From contig JAFXXD010000021.1 of NCBI GenBank assembly GCA_017542475.1, positions 1-64,000 on the forward strand: DNA of 64,000 nt. The letters run 5' to 3'. The DNA comes from Ruminococcus sp. GTDB taxonomy: Bacteria > Bacillota > Clostridia > Oscillospirales > Ruminococcaceae. Shown piece after piece: positions 61,846 to 64,000 of the stretch (position 1 is the stretch's first letter; each line of letters starts with the position of its first letter). The notes under the pieces are model-generated. The model was given only the letters and a program-made list of their open reading frames with translations, had not been told where the DNA came from and made no database searches. The translations under genes and the position numbers were made by a program.

Positions 61846-62437
61846 TCCTTACAGCGCTGACAAATACAGTCATCTTCGTTTTATCCTTTATGCCGTCCGT
61901 TTCGAGGGAGCTGCTCGCATCGACCGCAAACGGCTCAAAGCGTGTTATCGCCTCGCCTACATTTTCGGGCGTGAGACCTCCAGCGAGAAAGAACGGTCTG
62001 CCGAGGTCGGCAATCAGCGAGTGGTCAAACGTACTGCCCGTACCCGTTCCGCTGTCGAGCAGAACATAGTCTGCGGAGCTAACACGCGCGGCTTCGATAT
62101 CAGCCTCGGACTTGACCGTGAAAGCCTTGATTATCGGCTTATCAGTGTGCTTCCTGAGAGCGGAGATGTACTGCTCGCTCTCGTTTCCGTGAAGCTGTAT
62201 CACGTCGATACCCTCCTCGAATTTGCCGATAAGCGAATCAAGCGGCTCGTTCACGAAAACTCCGACGCGCTTTATATCGCTGTCCCTAAGCATAGCCGAC
62301 AGCGTGATGAACATATCATAATCTATCGACCGCCTGAATCCCCCCGACAGGATAAATCCTGCATAGTCAGGGCGGAGCTCAAGCACCGTGCGTACGTCAG
62401 CCTCAGACCTCAGCCCGCAGAGCTTTACTCGCGTCAT
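61838..62437 (-). CDS. trpF: Phosphoribosylanthranilate isomerase
   Basis: 199 residues, TIM barrel with the general base Cys (VKLCGLRS) and general acid Asp (LLDSGTGTGSTFD), VIQLHGNE and FLAGGLTPENV. Four-base overlap with trpC (ATGA). Confidence 0.96.
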   Translation of the reverse strand: MTRVKLCGLRSEADVRTVLELRPDYAGFILSGGFRRSIDYDMFITLSAMLRDSDIKRVGVFVNEPLDSLIGKFEEGIDVIQLHGNESEQYISALRKHTDKPIIKAFTVKSEADIEAARVSSADYVLLDSGTGTGSTFDHSLIADLGRPFFLAGGLTPENVGEAITRFEPFAVDASSSLETDGIKDKTKMTVFVSAVRSV

Positions 62438-63219
62438 ACGTTGTCACCTCTGAGCTCGCGGAGCTTCGCCGCGATGTCGGGAGCCCGCATAAGAGCCTCA
62501 CCAATGAGGACGGCGTTCGCTCCTACAGCTTCGAGCCTTGCCGTATCCTCGCGGGAGCTTACTCCGCTCTCGGAGACGAACAGCACTCCCTCGGGAACGA
62601 GCTCACGCAGACGGCGGCTGTTGTCGGTATTGACGGTGAAATCGGCAAGATTTCGGTTGTTCACGCCAATGATACGTGCTCCGACGGAAACAGCCGTCCT
62701 GACCTCACTCTCGTCGTGAGCCTCAACGAGCGCGGAGAGCCCGAGCTCGTCGCATATGGCGATGTAACGCTCTATCTGCTCGGCGGGAAGAATTGAGCAT
62801 ATCAGCAGGACTGCCTTTGCTCCGAGCACTTTCGCCTCGTATATCATATACTCATCGACCGTAAAATCCTTGCGCAGGCAGGGAGTTTTCACGGCTGCGG
62901 CAATCTCGCGGAGATAGTCGCTGCTGCCGAGGAACCACTTCGGCTCGGTCAGCACGGATATGCAGTCCGCCCCCGCAGCCTCATACTGCTTTGCAATGTC
63001 GAGATACGGGAAATCCTCGGCGATAATGCCCTTTGACGGGCTCGCCTTCTTGCACTCGCATATGAAGGAGAGCCCTTGCTTTGCGAGCGTCTTCTCGAAC
63101 TCGAATCCCCCCTTGGGAAGAGCGAGTGCCCGCTCCTTCATCTCATCGGCGGGAACTGCCAGCTTTGCGGCTTCAACTCGCTCTCTTGCGTGCTCTGCGA
63201 GCTTGTCAAGTATAGTCAT
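62434..63219 (-). CDS. trpC: Indole-3-glycerol phosphate synthase
   Basis: 261 residues: N-terminal helical extension, then barrel with ICECKKASPSKG (catalytic Lys/Glu), LRKDFTVD (catalytic Lys), GVNNRNLADF and SESGV. Nine nt after trpD. Confidence 0.97.
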   Translation of the reverse strand: MTILDKLAEHARERVEAAKLAVPADEMKERALALPKGGFEFEKTLAKQGLSFICECKKASPSKGIIAEDFPYLDIAKQYEAAGADCISVLTEPKWFLGSSDYLREIAAAVKTPCLRKDFTVDEYMIYEAKVLGAKAVLLICSILPAEQIERYIAICDELGLSALVEAHDESEVRTAVSVGARIIGVNNRNLADFTVNTDNSRRLRELVPEGVLFVSESGVSSREDTARLEAVGANAVLIGEALMRAPDIAAKLRELRGDNV

Positions 63220-63228
63220 AGCTTCTCC

Positions 63229-64000
63229 TTATCTGTTGGAAACCTCAATTGCCTTTTCAAGTGTAGCATATGCCGCGCCGGAATCTATAAGCTCTGCCGC
63301 AAGCTTTATGCCGTCAGCTACGCTGTCAGCCTTCTCGGCTACGCAGAGAGCCGCGCCCGCGTTGAGCAGTACAGCCTCACGCTTGGGACCTCTGTCCTTA
63401 CCGTTGAGGATATTGCGTGTTATCTCCGCGTTCTCCGCTGGTGTGCCGCCGCGGATATCTTCGTGTGTACCGCCTGCAAGACCGAACTGCTCGGGCGATA
63501 TCGTGTAGCTCTTGAACCAGCCGTCCTTGAACTCGCATACCTTTGTCGAAGCGGCAATTGAGACCTCATCAAGCCTATCAGTTCCGTGTACGACCATTCC
63601 GCGCTTTACTCCGAGGTTCATAAGCACCTGTGCGAGCGGCTCTACGAGTGACGCATCATATACGCCGAGCAGGAAGCGCTTCGGGCTTGCGGGGTTGGTG
63701 AGAGGTCCGAGGATATTGAATACGGTGCGGATTCCGAGCTCCTTGCGGATAGGTCCGACGTACTTCATCGATGTGTGATACTTCTGCGCGAAGAAGAAGC
63801 AGAAGTTCGTCTCGTCGAGCATTTCGCGGCACTTCTCGGGGCTCATATCAATGTTGATGCCGAGAGCTTCGAGGCAGTCAGCCGTACCCGAGAGTGAGGA
63901 AGCGGCGCGGTTGCCGTGCTTAGCGACTTTTACTCCCGCGGAAGCAATGACCATAGCCGAAGTCGTCGAGATGTTGAAGCTGTGTGCGTTGTCTCCGCCT
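63229..64000 (-). CDS. trpD: Anthranilate phosphoribosyltransferase, 5' end outside window
   Basis: The frame is open to the window's right edge, so only the C-terminal 256 residues are seen. At the edge is the PRPP/anthranilate motif [15 protein letters not shown], then KHGNRAASS, the metal-binding acidic region [15 protein letters not shown], and a terminal helix. It couples anthranilate with PRPP. The rest of trpD, and presumably trpE/G and the operon promoter, lie beyond the edge. Confidence 0.96.
   Translation of the reverse strand, partial: GGDNAHSFNISTTSAMVIASAGVKVAKHGNRAASSLSGTADCLEALGINIDMSPEKCREMLDETNFCFFFAQKYHTSMKYVGPIRKELGIRTVFNILGPLTNPASPKRFLLGVYDASLVEPLAQVLMNLGVKRGMVVHGTDRLDEVSIAASTKVCEFKDGWFKSYTISPEQFGLAGGTHEDIRGGTPAENAEITRNILNGKDRGPKREAVLLNAGAALCVAEKADSVADGIKLAAELIDSGAAYATLEKAIEVSNR

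Overview
The window is an ordinary chromosomal segment of a low-to-medium GC anaerobic Firmicute, most likely a Ruminococcus-type member of the Oscillospiraceae. The inference rests on a Gram-positive gene set (PolC, AddAB, HisZ plus short HisG, undecaprenyl synthesis next to dxr and rseP), strong AGGAGG ribosome binding sites, consensus sigma-A promoters with 17-nt spacers, secreted proteins with threonine-rich linkers, a dockerin module and a cohesin-like lipoprotein. There is no sign of prophage, insertion sequence, CRISPR or rRNA.

Layout. 1-8.8 kb: the 3' part of a secreted double GH25 lysozyme-like gene, then addB-addA (recombinational repair). 8.9-12 kb: a cohesin-like lipoprotein, an HD-domain protein and metY. 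11.9-19.6 kb (minus strand): an operon of an MscS channel, a metallophosphoesterase, two flavoproteins, a small coupled protein, rsmA, a catalytically stripped aminotransferase and a membrane protein. 19.8-24.1 kb: tRNA-Arg(CCU), a DUF308-like membrane protein with a UbiB-family kinase, and an HD-GYP protein. 24.1-37.2 kb (minus): one nearly gap-free histidine operon, hisZ-G-D-C-B-H-A-F-I-E, with eight interspersed or trailing non-his genes; it ends in a dockerin-bearing D,D-carboxypeptidase, and its promoter is overlaid by nested palindromes. 37.3-48.1 kb (minus): pyrH-frr-uppS-cdsA-dxr-rseP-ispG-polC, the classical Firmicute cluster. 48.3-48.6 kb: two tRNA-Ser genes. 48.7-52.9 kb: type I pullulanase and an AraC regulator divergent from a MATE exporter. 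53.0-55.6 kb: an ECF sigma factor coupled to a large membrane anti-sigma/sensor. 55.9-56.3 kb: tmRNA. 56.5-59.0 kb: a cysteine-motif membrane protein, a GGDEF protein and an unknown protein. 59.1-64.0 kb (minus): trpD(partial)-C-F-methyltransferase-B-A.

How it fits together. The housekeeping blocks (isoprenoid and cell-wall lipid synthesis, translation recycling, replication) sit next to amino-acid operons. The HD-GYP and GGDEF proteins imply cyclic-di-GMP signalling. The dockerin enzyme and the cohesin-like lipoprotein point to surface scaffolding of enzymes.

Most notable observations: a HisC/CobD-like pseudoenzyme lacking the PLP lysine and substrate arginines; a lipoprotein whose two half-cohesin segments appear in swapped order; a second GH25 domain lacking both catalytic acids; a shared two-hairpin 3' module behind three unrelated RNA genes; and the palindromic his operator. 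No wholly new defence or mobile system was found.
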